The notes under the pieces: model-generated
What the model was told of the DNA's origin: nothing
The model's input: the letters and a program-made list of their open reading frames with translations, nothing else
Database searches by the model: none
In this document: positions 17,292 to 25,528 of the stretch, piece after piece
Layout: each line of letters opens with the position of its first letter
Position numbering within the stretch: position 1 is the stretch's first letter
Program-made: the position numbers and the translations under genes
From: JBIKLM01 sp044375105
GTDB taxonomy: Bacteria > Planctomycetota > UBA1135 > GCA-002686595
Reading direction: 5' to 3'
Assembly: GCA_044375105.1 (NCBI GenBank)
Contig: JBILNK010000013.1
Span: 1-40,277 of the forward strand
DNA length: 40,277 nt

Positions 17292-18104
17292 ATGGGACTT
17301 CGTGTCAACACGAACCTCTTCGCGGCGACCGCGCAGAGGAACCTCTCGAACGTGTCCGAGCGACTGGGCGGTAACTTCGCCCGCCTGTCCTCGGGTCTGC
17401 GCATCACCTCGGCGGCCGATGACGTCGCCGGCCTGGGGATCAGCGAGCGCCTGCGCTCGCAGACCCGTTCGTTCGCTCAAGCGGGCCGCAACGCCCAGGA
17501 CGGCATCTCGCTCGCTCAGACCGCCGAAAGCGCTCTGAACGAGGTCGGGAGCAACCTGATTCGCATGCGTGAGCTGGCTGTCCAGGCTAGCAACGCGACG
17601 CTTTCCACCGAAGACCGTGAGGCCATCGACGTGGAGTTTCAGGCGCTCGATGACGAGATCAACCGCATCGCCACGCAGACGAGCTTCAACGGCATCAATC
17701 TGCTGGACGATACCACGGACCTGGACATCCAGGTCGGCATCGAAGATGGTCAGGTGATCGCCGTGAGCACCGAAGACGTGCGATCGGACACCCTGGGCAT
17801 CGACACGCTCTCCGTCGACACTGCTGAGAACGCTTCTGCGGCGCTGGAGGACATCGACAATGCCCTTCAGTCCGTCAGTACTTCGCGCGGTAACCTGGGT
17901 GCTGCGATCAACCGACTCGGTTCGGCCTTCCGCAGTATCCAAACCACCCGCGAAGGCCTCATGGCCGCCGAAAGCCGTATCCGCGACGTGGATGTGGCCC
18001 AGGAGTCCGCGGACCTGACCCGTAACTCGATCCTGCAGCAAGCCGCTGTCTCGATCATGAGCCAGGCCAACGTCCAGCCCCAGCTGGCCCTGAGCCTGCT
18101 CTGA
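17292..18104 (+). CDS. Flagellin 2 (short, D0/D1 only)
   Basis: This 270-residue flagellin paralogue begins MGLRVNTNLFAATAQRNL and has the standard N-terminal (RLSSGLRITSAADDVAGLGISERLRSQTR) and C-terminal (ESRIRDVDVAQESADLTRNSILQQAAVSIMSQANVQPQ) assembly domains. Outer domains are absent. It carries a moderate AAGGGA ribosome binding site. Its 3' end shares two long identical nucleotide blocks with flagellin 3 (34 and 36 nt), more than with flagellin 1, which suggests recent duplication or gene conversion. A G/C-rich hairpin follows the stop by 21 nt. It could be a filament component used in a different segment or condition, but nothing in the sequence shows that directly. Confidence 0.97.
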   Translation: MGLRVNTNLFAATAQRNLSNVSERLGGNFARLSSGLRITSAADDVAGLGISERLRSQTRSFAQAGRNAQDGISLAQTAESALNEVGSNLIRMRELAVQASNATLSTEDREAIDVEFQALDDEINRIATQTSFNGINLLDDTTDLDIQVGIEDGQVIAVSTEDVRSDTLGIDTLSVDTAENASAALEDIDNALQSVSTSRGNLGAAINRLGSAFRSIQTTREGLMAAESRIRDVDVAQESADLTRNSILQQAAVSIMSQANVQPQLALSLL

Positions 18105-18125
18105 GAGCGGTCGGGCAAGCGCCTC

Positions 18126-18145
18126 CCCCGGCACCCGCCGGGGGG
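18126..18145 (+). terminator. Hairpin after flagellin 2
   Basis: CCCCCGGC and GCCGGGGG pair perfectly around an ACCC loop, starting 22 nt after the flagellin 2 stop. Only a short TTT follows a few bases later, so termination efficiency is uncertain. Confidence 0.5.
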
Positions 18146-18152
18146 TGAGTTT

Positions 18153-18168
18153 GGCCCGCGGAGCGCAT
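18153..18168 (+). promoter_or_regulatory. Weak sigma-54-like match upstream of flagellin 3
   Basis: TGGCCCG-N4-GCGCA keeps the invariant GG-N10-GC spacing of sigma-54 sites (9 of 12 consensus positions by eye). It would give a leader of more than 300 nt. Such matches are frequent by chance in DNA this GC-rich, so it is only a candidate. Confidence 0.2.
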
Positions 18169-18490
18169 CCACACGCTCGAGGCCGCGCCGCGACGGCGCT
18201 GCGCCACCCCATCCCCGTAGGCCCCAGGGCGCACCCCAGCGCCCGCGGCATCAGGCCGCCTCCCGGCGGCGCGGGTCCAGTTCCCCCGGAGTCCCCTGCG
18301 ATCGCCTGCGCGCGAACGCACTCGGTTTCCCGCGCCGTCCGGCCGTTCCGGTCGGCGCGGGGGACCCTTCCCAGCGCACCGTTCGGTCAAGCGGCCCTGG
18401 TCCCATGCCGGACCTCACCGCGACGGCCCTGCGGTTTTCCCCCCCCCCGGCCTTCCCCGGCCCTTTGTCCCCCTAGATCCTCCCCACCCC

Positions 18491-19306
18491 ATGGGTCTTC
18501 GCGTCAACACCAACCTCTTCTCCCTCCGCGCCCAACAGGACCTCCTTGACGTCAGCTCGCGCCTCGGCGGCAACTACTCCCGCCTGGCTTCCGGCCTGCG
18601 CATCGTCTCGGCCGCGGACGACGCCGCCGGCCTGGGCATCTCCGAGCGCATGCGCTCGCAAGTCCGTTCGCTGGGCCAAGCAGCCCGCAACACCCAGGAC
18701 GGCATGAGCCTTGTGCAGACCGCCGAAGGTTCGATCAACGAGATCAGCAACAACCTGAACCGCATGCGCGAGCTGGCCATCCAGTCCGCCAACGGAACGT
18801 TGTCCACCGAGGACCGCGAGATCATCGATGTCGAGTTCCAGGCGCTGATCGACGAGATCGACCGGATCGCCACCCAAACCGAATTCAACGCCATCAGCAT
18901 CCTCGACGGATCGAGTAGCCTGGACATCCAGGTGGGTATCGACAGCGGCGATGTTATCGAAATCGAGGCTGTCGACCTGCAGTCGGCGACTCTCGGCATC
19001 GATACGCTCGCGGTCGATACAGATACCGACGCCAGCAGCGCCCTGGCGGCCCTCGACACCGCGATCAACTCTGTCAACACCGAGCGTGGCTCCCTCGGTG
19101 CGATCCAAAACCGCCTGAGCTCGGCGTACCGTTCGGTCCAGAACGTCCGCGAGGGCCTGACCGCTGCCGAGAGCCGCATCCGCGACGTCGACGTGGCCGA
19201 GGAGTCCGCGGACCTGACCCGTAACTCGATCCTTCAGCAGGCTGCGGTGTCGATCCTCAGCCAGGCCAACGTCCAGCCCCAGCTGGCCCTGAGCTTGCTC
19301 GGCTGA
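18491..19306 (+). CDS. Flagellin 3 (short, D0/D1 only)
   Basis: This 271-residue flagellin paralogue begins MGLRVNTNLFSLRAQQDL and has conserved D0/D1 segments (RLASGLRIVSAADDAAGLGISERMRSQVR at the N-side, ESRIRDVDVAEESADLTRNSILQQAAVSILSQANVQPQ at the C-side) without outer domains. No Shine-Dalgarno is visible: the 20 nt upstream are CT-rich. The three flagellins differ most in the central 130-200 region, where small acidic repeats such as VDTDTDASSA occur here. A hairpin follows the stop. It is most similar at the 3' end to flagellin 2. Confidence 0.97.
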   Translation: MGLRVNTNLFSLRAQQDLLDVSSRLGGNYSRLASGLRIVSAADDAAGLGISERMRSQVRSLGQAARNTQDGMSLVQTAEGSINEISNNLNRMRELAIQSANGTLSTEDREIIDVEFQALIDEIDRIATQTEFNAISILDGSSSLDIQVGIDSGDVIEIEAVDLQSATLGIDTLAVDTDTDASSALAALDTAINSVNTERGSLGAIQNRLSSAYRSVQNVREGLTAAESRIRDVDVAEESADLTRNSILQQAAVSILSQANVQPQLALSLLG

Positions 19307-19671
19307 TGCCTGATCCGACGCCGTAGACCCCCTCTGTGGGGCTTCCGGCGCGGGCCCTGGACGTGCGCGGCCTGGGGTCCTCTCGCTCCGTACCGGAGGC
19401 CGTTCCCGCTGCCCGCGGGGCGGCCTGCGGGCTGCGTGCCGTCGGCCCCGGGGCCGTGCTTGCCCCCCGCCTGCTCTCAGGGTGGGGCAGGCTGCTGTCC
19501 TCCCCCCGGTGGGGCCGGCCAAAACGGGCCGAAGTCCGGGCGCAGGCGGTCCGGACGGGATGACCCTCGGCGCGCGCTGGGGCCAAGCCGGCCCGCCCCG
19601 CTCAAGCGCCTCAGGTGCTGCACCGATAACCCCCGGGTAGGCCCCGGGCCCTCCTTTCCCCGCGCACTCCC
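19307..19671. other. Spacer between flagellin 3 and fliD
   Basis: This 365-nt spacer starts with the hairpin at 19319-19350 and continues as GC-rich sequence without a credible ORF. It ends in CTCCTTTCCCCGCGCACTCCC before the fliD ATG, again without a Shine-Dalgarno. Confidence 0.5.
19319..19350 (+). terminator. Hairpin after flagellin 3
   Basis: CGCCG pairs with CGGCG and an inner CCCC pairs with GGGG, separated by a small internal loop, starting about 12 nt after the stop. No T-tract follows, as in the other flagellin hairpins. Confidence 0.45.
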
Positions 19672-21108
19672 ATGTCAGGACAGATCCAGATCGGCGGACT
19701 CGCCAGCGGCCTCGATACGGCGGCGATCATCTCGGCCCTGGTCCAGGCGGAGGGCATCCCGATCAATGCCCTCGAGAGCCAGAAGAAGACCAGCCAAAGC
19801 AAGCTGAACCTGGTCGGCACCCTGGAGGGCCTGGTCAACAAGCTGCAGAGTACGGCCAAGAAGTTCGCCGACGCGCCCAACTTCCTAAAGAACTCGGTCA
19901 CCATCGAGCAGGAGGGCGTGGCCAGTTTCGTTTCGAACGGCGGCTCAGGGCTCGGCACCTACTCGCTGGAGGTGCTTTCCTTGGCCAGCATCGACCGCTG
20001 GTCTTTCAGCGCCGTCACTGACGCGGATGCCGACCTGGGCGGTGCCCAAGTCAGCTTCGACTACGACGGCCAGTCCTACGCCATCGACCTGGCGTCCGGC
20101 TCCTCCAGCCTCAACGACTTGGCGGAGGCCATCAATCAATCGGCGGCAGGCAAAGTCAAGGCCTCGGTGATCCAGGCGGGCACCTCGAGCAATCCGCAAT
20201 ACACGCTGGTTCTCGAGGGCGAAGACACCGGAGCGGATTTCGAGATCGCCAACCTGGCCGTGACCTCCGGCACCCCGAACTTTGACGTGGATCTTGAACT
20301 CAGCGACGCCAAGAACGCCGAGATCAAGCTCAACGGGCTGACCATCGTGCGTGAATCGAACACGATCCAGGGCGCCGTGCCGGGCCTCACCATCGAGCTG
20401 CAGGGAACGACCAGCGCCGCCACCGAATTCACCGTGGGCCTCGACACGGAAGGCATCGTCGGCAGCCTCAAGGAATTCGTTGCCGCCTATAACGCGGTCA
20501 CTGGATTCATCCGCGGCCAGAGCCAGTTCAGCGAGGAGGACGGCCCCAGCGGGGCCCTGTTCGGCGATCCGCTGCTGCGCACGATCGGCAGCTCGATCCG
20601 CAGTGCCCTGTTCGGCCCCCAGAACGTCGACTCGACCAGCTCCTTCGGCTCCCTGGGGCTGCTCGGCATCAAGCTCAACGTTGATGGCTCGCTGACCCTC
20701 GACGAGGCCAAGGTCAAGGATAAGCTGACCGAGGACCCGCAGGCCTTCGAGGATTTTTTTGTCGATTTGGACGGTTTCGACAACGGTGGCCTGACCAGCG
20801 GCAGCCCCGGGTTCTACACGGATACGACCAGCGACAGCGGCGTGTTCATGCAGCTCGAAAAAGCCCTGGCGCGCTTGCTAGATAAGCAGGTGCTCTCCAA
20901 CGGCAAGCAGGTCGATGGCCTCTTAGGCGCCCGCAAGAGCACCCTGCAAAAGGACATCAAGCGTTTCGACGACAGCATCTCGGACCTCGAGTCACGACTC
21001 GAGTTTTTCGAGGAATCTTTGGTCAAGAAATTCGCCAGTCTGGAGCAGCTCCTGAGCGGCTTGCAGGCCCAGCAAGTATCACTGACCGCCCTCACCGCGC
21101 AGAACTGA
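19672..21108 (+). CDS. fliD: Flagellar filament cap protein FliD
   Basis: FliD (HAP2) forms the cap at the filament tip and inserts flagellin subunits. The 478-residue protein has the diagnostic N-terminal segment GGLASGLDTAAIISALVQAE and the helix following it. A beta-rich centre (about 80-300) follows, then a C-terminal part with SSFGSLGLLGIKLNVDGSLTLDE, typical of the FliD C-terminal domain, and a final coiled coil (ISDLESRLEFFEESLVKKFASLEQLL). The length is near 470 as in most FliD proteins. It comes after the flagellins and before fliS, the usual order. No Shine-Dalgarno is visible before the ATG. Confidence 0.95.
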   Translation: MSGQIQIGGLASGLDTAAIISALVQAEGIPINALESQKKTSQSKLNLVGTLEGLVNKLQSTAKKFADAPNFLKNSVTIEQEGVASFVSNGGSGLGTYSLEVLSLASIDRWSFSAVTDADADLGGAQVSFDYDGQSYAIDLASGSSSLNDLAEAINQSAAGKVKASVIQAGTSSNPQYTLVLEGEDTGADFEIANLAVTSGTPNFDVDLELSDAKNAEIKLNGLTIVRESNTIQGAVPGLTIELQGTTSAATEFTVGLDTEGIVGSLKEFVAAYNAVTGFIRGQSQFSEEDGPSGALFGDPLLRTIGSSIRSALFGPQNVDSTSSFGSLGLLGIKLNVDGSLTLDEAKVKDKLTEDPQAFEDFFVDLDGFDNGGLTSGSPGFYTDTTSDSGVFMQLEKALARLLDKQVLSNGKQVDGLLGARKSTLQKDIKRFDDSISDLESRLEFFEESLVKKFASLEQLLSGLQAQQVSLTALTAQN

Positions 21109-21133
21109 CCCCGTTCCCGCCCCACGCCAGACC

Positions 21134-21517
21134 ATGGCCCATCAATCGGTCGCCCAGACCTACAAAGAGACCAGTCTCGAGAACGCGCCCCCGATCAAGA
21201 TCATCCGCCTGCTCTATGAGGCGGTGATCCGCGAGGTCGAGCGGGCGCGACGCCTGGATCCCAAAGCGGATGCACGGGATTTCAACGCCGCGGTGCACAA
21301 AGCTGACTGCATTGTCACCGAGCTGCGCTACAGCTTGAACCACGAGGCGGCGCCGGCGCTGTGCAGCGACCTGCAGGCGCTGTACCTGTTCGCCGAGAGC
21401 GAGCTCGGGCGCGCCATCGGGGATCGCAGCGCGGAGCCGCTCGGCGGGGTTTCCAAGGTGCTGAGCACGCTGCTCTCCGCCTGGCGCGAGGTCGAGGTCC
21501 AGACCACTCGCAGCTGA
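21134..21517 (+). CDS. fliS: Flagellin export chaperone FliS
   Basis: FliS binds the disordered C-terminus of flagellin in the cytoplasm and prevents premature polymerisation. The 127-residue, all-helical protein has the family hallmarks: an aromatic near the N-terminus followed by NAPPIKIIRLLYEAVIREVERAR, a middle helix containing IVTELRYSLNHEAA, and a C-terminal helix with LSTLLSAWREV. Its size is normal. The ATG follows fliD by 25 nt, and its TGA overlaps the ATG of the next small gene, which fits the common fliD-fliS-fliT order. Confidence 0.92.
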   Translation: MAHQSVAQTYKETSLENAPPIKIIRLLYEAVIREVERARRLDPKADARDFNAAVHKADCIVTELRYSLNHEAAPALCSDLQALYLFAESELGRAIGDRSAEPLGGVSKVLSTLLSAWREVEVQTTRS

Positions 21518-21876
21518 TGGGTCACGAGCCGCCGATGGTCGAGCTGCTCGTCGAGCGGCTCCTGGAGCAACAGCAGGCCCTGCTGCGCTTGATCGAGCGC
21601 GGCGACGAGGTGCCCGAGGAGCGCCTGGACGCCTGCGTGCGCGAGCTCGAGCGCGCTTTCGCCGCGGTCCAGGTGGCCCTGCCGGAACCGCCCGAGGATC
21701 CGGAACTGAGGGCCGAATTGGCCCGCGCTCAGCGCTTGGCTGCATTCTTGGTGCACAAGCTGGGCGAGCGCCGGGACGAGCTGCTGGTGCGCGCCGAGCT
21801 GGCCAGCCGGGCGCGGCAGGCCCTGGCGATGCGGCCCCCGGAATCGACCGGCGAGAGCTGCGACATGCGCGGCTGA
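21517..21876 (+). CDS. FliT-like small helical protein
   Basis: This 119-residue protein is almost entirely helical, with Leu, Glu and Arg spaced in heptad-like fashion (LVERLLEQQQALLRLIERGDE, LDACVRELERAF, LRAELARAQRLAAFLVHKLGERRDEL). FliT, the FliD chaperone, and FlgN have this appearance and often sit directly after fliS. Its ATG overlaps the fliS stop as TGATG; an internal ATG at 21535 is an alternative. Primary sequence is too plain to prove the family, so the call rests on position, size and composition. Confidence 0.55.
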   Translation: MGHEPPMVELLVERLLEQQQALLRLIERGDEVPEERLDACVRELERAFAAVQVALPEPPEDPELRAELARAQRLAAFLVHKLGERRDELLVRAELASRARQALAMRPPESTGESCDMRG

Positions 21877-21995
21877 GAGGCCGAAGAGTATGGAGTCCAC
21901 CTGCGCGCCGAGCGGCTGGACCCGCGTCCCGCCGCCAGCCTTCGGGCTGCCATCGGGCGCTTGCTCCCGGGCCGTATTCGGCCGTTCCTGGGGGC

Positions 21996-22589
21996 CTAGG
22001 GGCTCGTCGGCACGCCCAGACCGGGTCGTTCGTACTGGGTCGAAAAGCCCACGATGCGCCAGCCGCCGGGCGTTTCGACCCACTGCAGCAGGTCGATCCC
22101 GCGGGTCTCCGCCGGGGCGGCGTTCGGCAGGTGGCCCTCGAATGCGACCGCTGTCTGGGCCACGCCGCCGTAGCGGAATGGCTCGACCCACAGCACGCGC
22201 TCGAAGAGCCCCGTGGCGGCGCGCTCCGAGCCCGTGGCGTAGCGGCGGAAGCTCTCCAGGAACTGCTCTAGGTTTTCAGAGCGCGGCTCGCGCCCCGGGG
22301 ACAGCGGACCCAGGAAACGGCAGTCGGGGTGGAACAGCGCGTGCAACGCGGCCCAATCGGGCTCGGACCCGGCTTGGAAGTCGAAGGCCCGATAGAGACG
22401 CTCGACCGCGGCCGCCAGCTCCGGCGGCAGCTCCGTCGTCGGGCCGCCCGGGACCGCCTGGGAGGGGCCCGGCGGCGCGGGCACCGGTCCGGCGGCCGGC
22501 GCCGGGGGAGCCGTGCGGCAGGCGCCCAGGGCGCCGGGCAGGCCCGCCAGCAGCAGGGCCAGCAGCGCGGGCGGACGTCGCGGCCCCAT
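21996..22589 (-). CDS. Lipoprotein with NTF2/SnoaL-like domain
   Basis: Starting at ATG 22589, this 197-residue protein has a signal peptide with lipobox LGAC (Cys at residue 24), then a Pro/Ala linker. A compact domain of about 125 residues follows (FDFQAGSEPDWAALHALFHPDCRFLGPLSP, RRYATG, LLQWVETPGGWRIVGFSTQYERPG, only fragments shown). The pattern of early helices and a late GGWRIVGFS strand suits a DUF4440/SnoaL-like NTF2-fold domain, which often has a small-molecule or unknown role. An upstream in-frame ATG at 22700 would add 37 residues of basic, low-complexity sequence before the signal, so it is less likely. It is divergent from fliO and may not be flagellar. Confidence 0.72.
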   Translation of the reverse strand: MGPRRPPALLALLLAGLPGALGACRTAPPAPAAGPVPAPPGPSQAVPGGPTTELPPELAAAVERLYRAFDFQAGSEPDWAALHALFHPDCRFLGPLSPGREPRSENLEQFLESFRRYATGSERAATGLFERVLWVEPFRYGGVAQTAVAFEGHLPNAAPAETRGIDLLQWVETPGGWRIVGFSTQYERPGLGVPTSP

Positions 22590-22976
22590 TGAGCCGGCCT
22601 GGGTGGCGGCGCGCCCTTGGCCGGGGGGCCGGCGGTGGGCAGCGCGGGGCGGGGCGCCGATCGCGGCGCCTAGGGGCTGAGCCAGCGGGGTCATGGCCAT
22701 AGGCTAGGCCTCCGCCGTGGCCAGCCGGTCGCGCGGGCGCTGGCGAGGCGGACCGCGGGGGCCCCGTGCCAAGGCTGGGAGCAGCCCGGCCCCTGTCCGC
22801 AGATCCGACAGGGTTCGGTCGATGGGGGAAGGCGCCAGCGGAGCCGTCTGTCGGATTCCGCGACACCCGGCGGGGAAGGTCCCAGCCCCCGCGCTCGGTC
22901 CGCGCGCCCGCCGCCCGCCCTGTGCCTCCAGGCCCGCTCATCGGGCCGAACCCCGGCCTCCGCACCGCCCGATCCC
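22590..22976. other. Divergent region upstream of fliO
   Basis: This 387-nt GC-rich region separates the lipoprotein from the export-gate operon. No credible ORF is seen. It contains the 9-bp inverted repeat at 22803-22856. No sigma-28 promoter and no obvious Shine-Dalgarno before fliO were found. Confidence 0.5.
22803..22856. promoter_or_regulatory. 9-bp inverted repeat upstream of fliO
   Basis: ATCCGACAG at 22803-22811 and CTGTCGGAT at 22848-22856 are perfect inverted copies 36 nt apart. The core ATCCGACA also appears at 14080-14087, in the regulator/basal-body intergenic region. The arms are about four helical turns apart and could bind a dimeric or looping regulator. No functional evidence. 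Confidence 0.35.
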
Positions 22977-23576
22977 ATGCTGCACCGAGCCGCCGCCCTG
23001 GCCTTGGCCCAGGACCAACTGGTCCGCTACTGGATCGTCGTGGGCACCCTGCTCGGGGCCCTGTTCTTGGCCAGTTTCCTGGTCAAGCGCTTGGGGCTCA
23101 GGCAAAAGCTGCAGCGCTCGGCGCGGCGCTCCTTCCAGGTGCTGGACGTGCTGCCGCTCGGCCGCAGCCAGCGCCTGTGCGTGGTGCGCTGCTACGACCG
23201 CACCTTCCTGATCGGGCTCGGCGACAAGGAGCTCTGCTCGATCAGCGAGCTGGACCAGGCCGTGGTCGACAACGACCTGGCCAAGGAACCGACGAGCCCG
23301 CGAACCGCGGCGCGCCCCTTCGGCGATTGGCTGGCGCCGCTGCTGCGCCCTGCGGGCAACGCGCCCGCCGCCGCAGCGCCGGCACCGGCAGCGGCTGCTG
23401 CTTCGGCGGCGACCCGCGCCGAGGGCGAGCGCGCAACGCGCCAGCGCGTGGCCCAGGACCTGCTGGCGCGCCTCGAGCAGGAGCTGCCGGAGCTCGAGCT
23501 GGCCAGCCAGCGGCCGGCGGCCCCGCCGCGCCCGCGCGAGGCTAGCTCCCTGGGCCGCGGAGGCCTGCTCGGATGA
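22977..23576 (+). CDS. fliO: Flagellar export-gate assembly protein FliO
   Basis: FliO is a membrane protein that stabilises FliP oligomers during export-gate assembly. The 199-residue protein has one TM helix at about 17-36 (RYWIVVGTLLGALFLASFLV), followed by the family-typical short SH3-like domain with QVLDVLPLGRSQRLCVVRCYDRTFLIGLGDKEL (fragment). A long Ala/Pro-rich cytoplasmic tail of about 80 residues follows, which is longer than many FliO tails. It begins the operon of export genes, and its stop overlaps the fliP ATG as ATGA. Confidence 0.88.
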   Translation: MLHRAAALALAQDQLVRYWIVVGTLLGALFLASFLVKRLGLRQKLQRSARRSFQVLDVLPLGRSQRLCVVRCYDRTFLIGLGDKELCSISELDQAVVDNDLAKEPTSPRTAARPFGDWLAPLLRPAGNAPAAAAPAPAAAAASAATRAEGERATRQRVAQDLLARLEQELPELELASQRPAAPPRPREASSLGRGGLLG

Positions 23577-24400
23577 GCGGCCTGCTGCGATTGGGCCGCG
23601 GCTGGCTGTTGCTGCTCAGCCTGTGGCTGTGCGCGCCGGTCGCGGCGGCATTGCCGGCGCCTGACGCGCCGAGCCCCGCCGTGCCCCAAGAGCCCGCCGG
23701 GCCCGTGGCGCAGTCGGCCGCCGCCGCAGCGACCGCGGAGGGCGCCGAGCGCGGTGGCCGCCTCTCGACGGCCCTCGAGATCGCGCTGCTGATGACCGTG
23801 CTCTCGCTCCTGCCCGGGGCGCTGATCTCGATCACCAGCTTCACGCGCATCGTAATCGTGCTCTCGTTCGTGCGCCGCTCCCTGTCGACCAACGAACTGC
23901 CGCCGACCCCGATCATCCTGGGGCTCGCGCTGTTTCTGACCGGTTTCGTGATGGCCCCGGTCGTGCGCGAGGTACACGCCGCCGCCTGGGTGCCCTACAG
24001 CGATGGCCGCCTGGCCCCGGACGCGGCTCTGGCGGCCGGCTGGGGCGAGCTGTCGGGCTTCCTGCTAGCCAACACGCGCCCCGAGGAGCTGGCCCTGTTC
24101 TCCGAACTGGCCACGGAAAGCGGCCAGGAGATCGACAGCGACCCCGAGCGCCTGCCCTTCACCGTGGTCGTGCCGGCCTTCATCCTCTCCGAGCTCAAGA
24201 CCGCCTTCCAGATGGGCTTCCTGCTGTTCCTGCCCTTCCTGGTGATCGACCTGGTGGTGGCTTCGGTGCTGCTCTCGATGGGCATGTTCATGCTGCCGCC
24301 GGTGATGGTCTCGACGCCCTTCAAGGTGCTGCTGTTCGTGCTGGTCGACGGCTGGCACCTGATCTGCGAATCCCTGGTCCGCTCCTTCGCCGTCGCCTGA
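23573..24400 (+). CDS. fliP: Flagellar export-gate protein FliP
   Basis: FliP forms a pentamer with FliR and FliQ in the core of the flagellar export gate. The 275-residue protein has a cleavable signal-like N-terminus (about 1-25), an Ala/Pro linker and a first membrane region with LEIALLMTVLSLLPG. The diagnostic FTRIVIVLSFVRRSL, then NELPPTPIILGLALFLTGFVM, the cytoplasmic-side insertion and FLLFLPFLVIDLVVAS and GMFMLPPVMVSTPFKVLLFVLVDGW are typical of FliP/YscR. Length is normal including the N-terminal signal. It follows fliO with an ATGA overlap. Confidence 0.97.
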   Translation: MSGLLRLGRGWLLLLSLWLCAPVAAALPAPDAPSPAVPQEPAGPVAQSAAAAATAEGAERGGRLSTALEIALLMTVLSLLPGALISITSFTRIVIVLSFVRRSLSTNELPPTPIILGLALFLTGFVMAPVVREVHAAAWVPYSDGRLAPDAALAAGWGELSGFLLANTRPEELALFSELATESGQEIDSDPERLPFTVVVPAFILSELKTAFQMGFLLFLPFLVIDLVVASVLLSMGMFMLPPVMVSTPFKVLLFVLVDGWHLICESLVRSFAVA

Positions 24401-24408
24401 TCCCCGCC

Positions 24409-24696
24409 ATGGACCATTCGATCCCGATCGACCTGCAGCTGATCGACCTGGCGCGCCAGATGATGGTCACCGTGCTGCTGCTGGCGGCCCCCGCCCTGCT
24501 GGCGGGCCTGTGCGTCGGTTTGGCGGTAAGCCTGTTCCAATCCCTGACCTCGATCCAGGAGCAGACCCTCAGCCTGGTGCCCAAGATGGTGATCGTGTTC
24601 GTGGTCGCGCTGGTGCTCCTGTCGCCGGCCCTGGCGGTGCTGCGCGAATACACCGCCGATCTGCTCGCGCGGCTCAATTCCTTCGGGCTGTCCTGA
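24409..24696 (+). CDS. fliQ: Flagellar export-gate protein FliQ
   Basis: FliQ surrounds the FliP-FliR core in the export gate. The 95-residue protein has two TM helices (about 12-38 and 56-78), with the characteristic SLFQSLTSIQEQTLSLVPK between them, one of the most recognisable FliQ segments. Its size matches the family (about 89). It follows fliP by 8 nt and precedes fliR by 1 nt. Confidence 0.97.
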   Translation: MDHSIPIDLQLIDLARQMMVTVLLLAAPALLAGLCVGLAVSLFQSLTSIQEQTLSLVPKMVIVFVVALVLLSPALAVLREYTADLLARLNSFGLS

Positions 24697-24697
24697 G

Positions 24698-25528
24698 ATG
24701 CAAGCGGGGGATCCTTTCGCCTGGGTGCTGCCTTGGCTCGAGCCGGGCGGCCTGGAGGCCTTCGGGCTGTGCCTGGTGCGCACCTCGGCGCTGGTCCTGG
24801 CGGCGCCCCTGTTCGGCCCGCGCACCGGCCTGACCGCCTTCCGCGTGGCTCTGATTCTGGTCTTGGCCGGCGTCGGCGCTGCCCACGGGCCGAGCCCCGC
24901 GGAGGCCGCCCTGGGCGCGGTCGGCCTGCCGGTCTACGCCACGCTGGCGCTGCGCGAGCTGGGCCTCGGCCTGTTCATGGGCCTGCTGGTGCAGCTCGGG
25001 GCCCTGGCCCTGCGCATGGCCGGCGACGCCATCGGCAACGAGATGGGCTTGCAGATGGCCGCCCAGGCCGATCCGGACAATGGCATCTCGACCCCGCTGA
25101 TCGCGCGCTTCTACGAGGAGCTCTATCTGCTGGCCCTGTTCAGCGTCGGCGGACACCTGTGGCTGGTGCGCGGGCTGGTGGATTCCTTCGAACGCGCGCC
25201 GATCGGCACGGCCCGCCTGGCGCCCGACTTGGGCCAGGACTTGCTCGGCGAGCTGGGCCGCGCGCTGGCCGCCGGCCTCAGCGTGGCGGCGCCGGTGCTG
25301 ATCCTGATGGGCCTCTTGACCCTCGGGCTCGGCTTGCTGGCCCGCACCGTGCCGCAGGTCAACATCTTCGACCTTTCGTTCAACCTGCGCGTCGGCGTGG
25401 GTCTGGTGGCCCTGGTGCTGTTCCTGCCGACGCTCGAGCCGGCCCTGGGGCGCGCCGTGGCCGAGCTGCAAAGCGCCCTGTCCGCGGGCCTCGATCGGCT
25501 CGCGGAAGCGGAGGCCGCCCATGGCTGA
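24698..25528 (+). CDS. fliR: Flagellar export-gate protein FliR
   Basis: FliR is the single-copy export-gate subunit that completes the FliP5-FliR1 core. The 276-residue protein has several hydrophobic helices. The family segment around LVRTSALVLAAPLFGPRTGLTAFRVAL corresponds to the conserved first part, and IGNEMGLQMAAQADPDNGISTPLIARF matches the typical G-x-x-x-G-x-x-x-A-x-x-x-D-P core. PQVNIFDLSFNLRVGVGL near the end is also characteristic. Its end overlaps the flhB start by 8 nt. Confidence 0.95.
   Translation: MQAGDPFAWVLPWLEPGGLEAFGLCLVRTSALVLAAPLFGPRTGLTAFRVALILVLAGVGAAHGPSPAEAALGAVGLPVYATLALRELGLGLFMGLLVQLGALALRMAGDAIGNEMGLQMAAQADPDNGISTPLIARFYEELYLLALFSVGGHLWLVRGLVDSFERAPIGTARLAPDLGQDLLGELGRALAAGLSVAAPVLILMGLLTLGLGLLARTVPQVNIFDLSFNLRVGVGLVALVLFLPTLEPALGRAVAELQSALSAGLDRLAEAEAAHG

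Larger units (their letters stand above)
18105..18490. other. Spacer between flagellins 2 and 3
   Basis: This 386-nt spacer has the hairpin above and then GC-rich sequence with no credible ORF. It ends in a pyrimidine-rich run (CCCCCCCC and TCCCC tracts) directly before the flagellin 3 ATG, with no Shine-Dalgarno. Confidence 0.5.
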
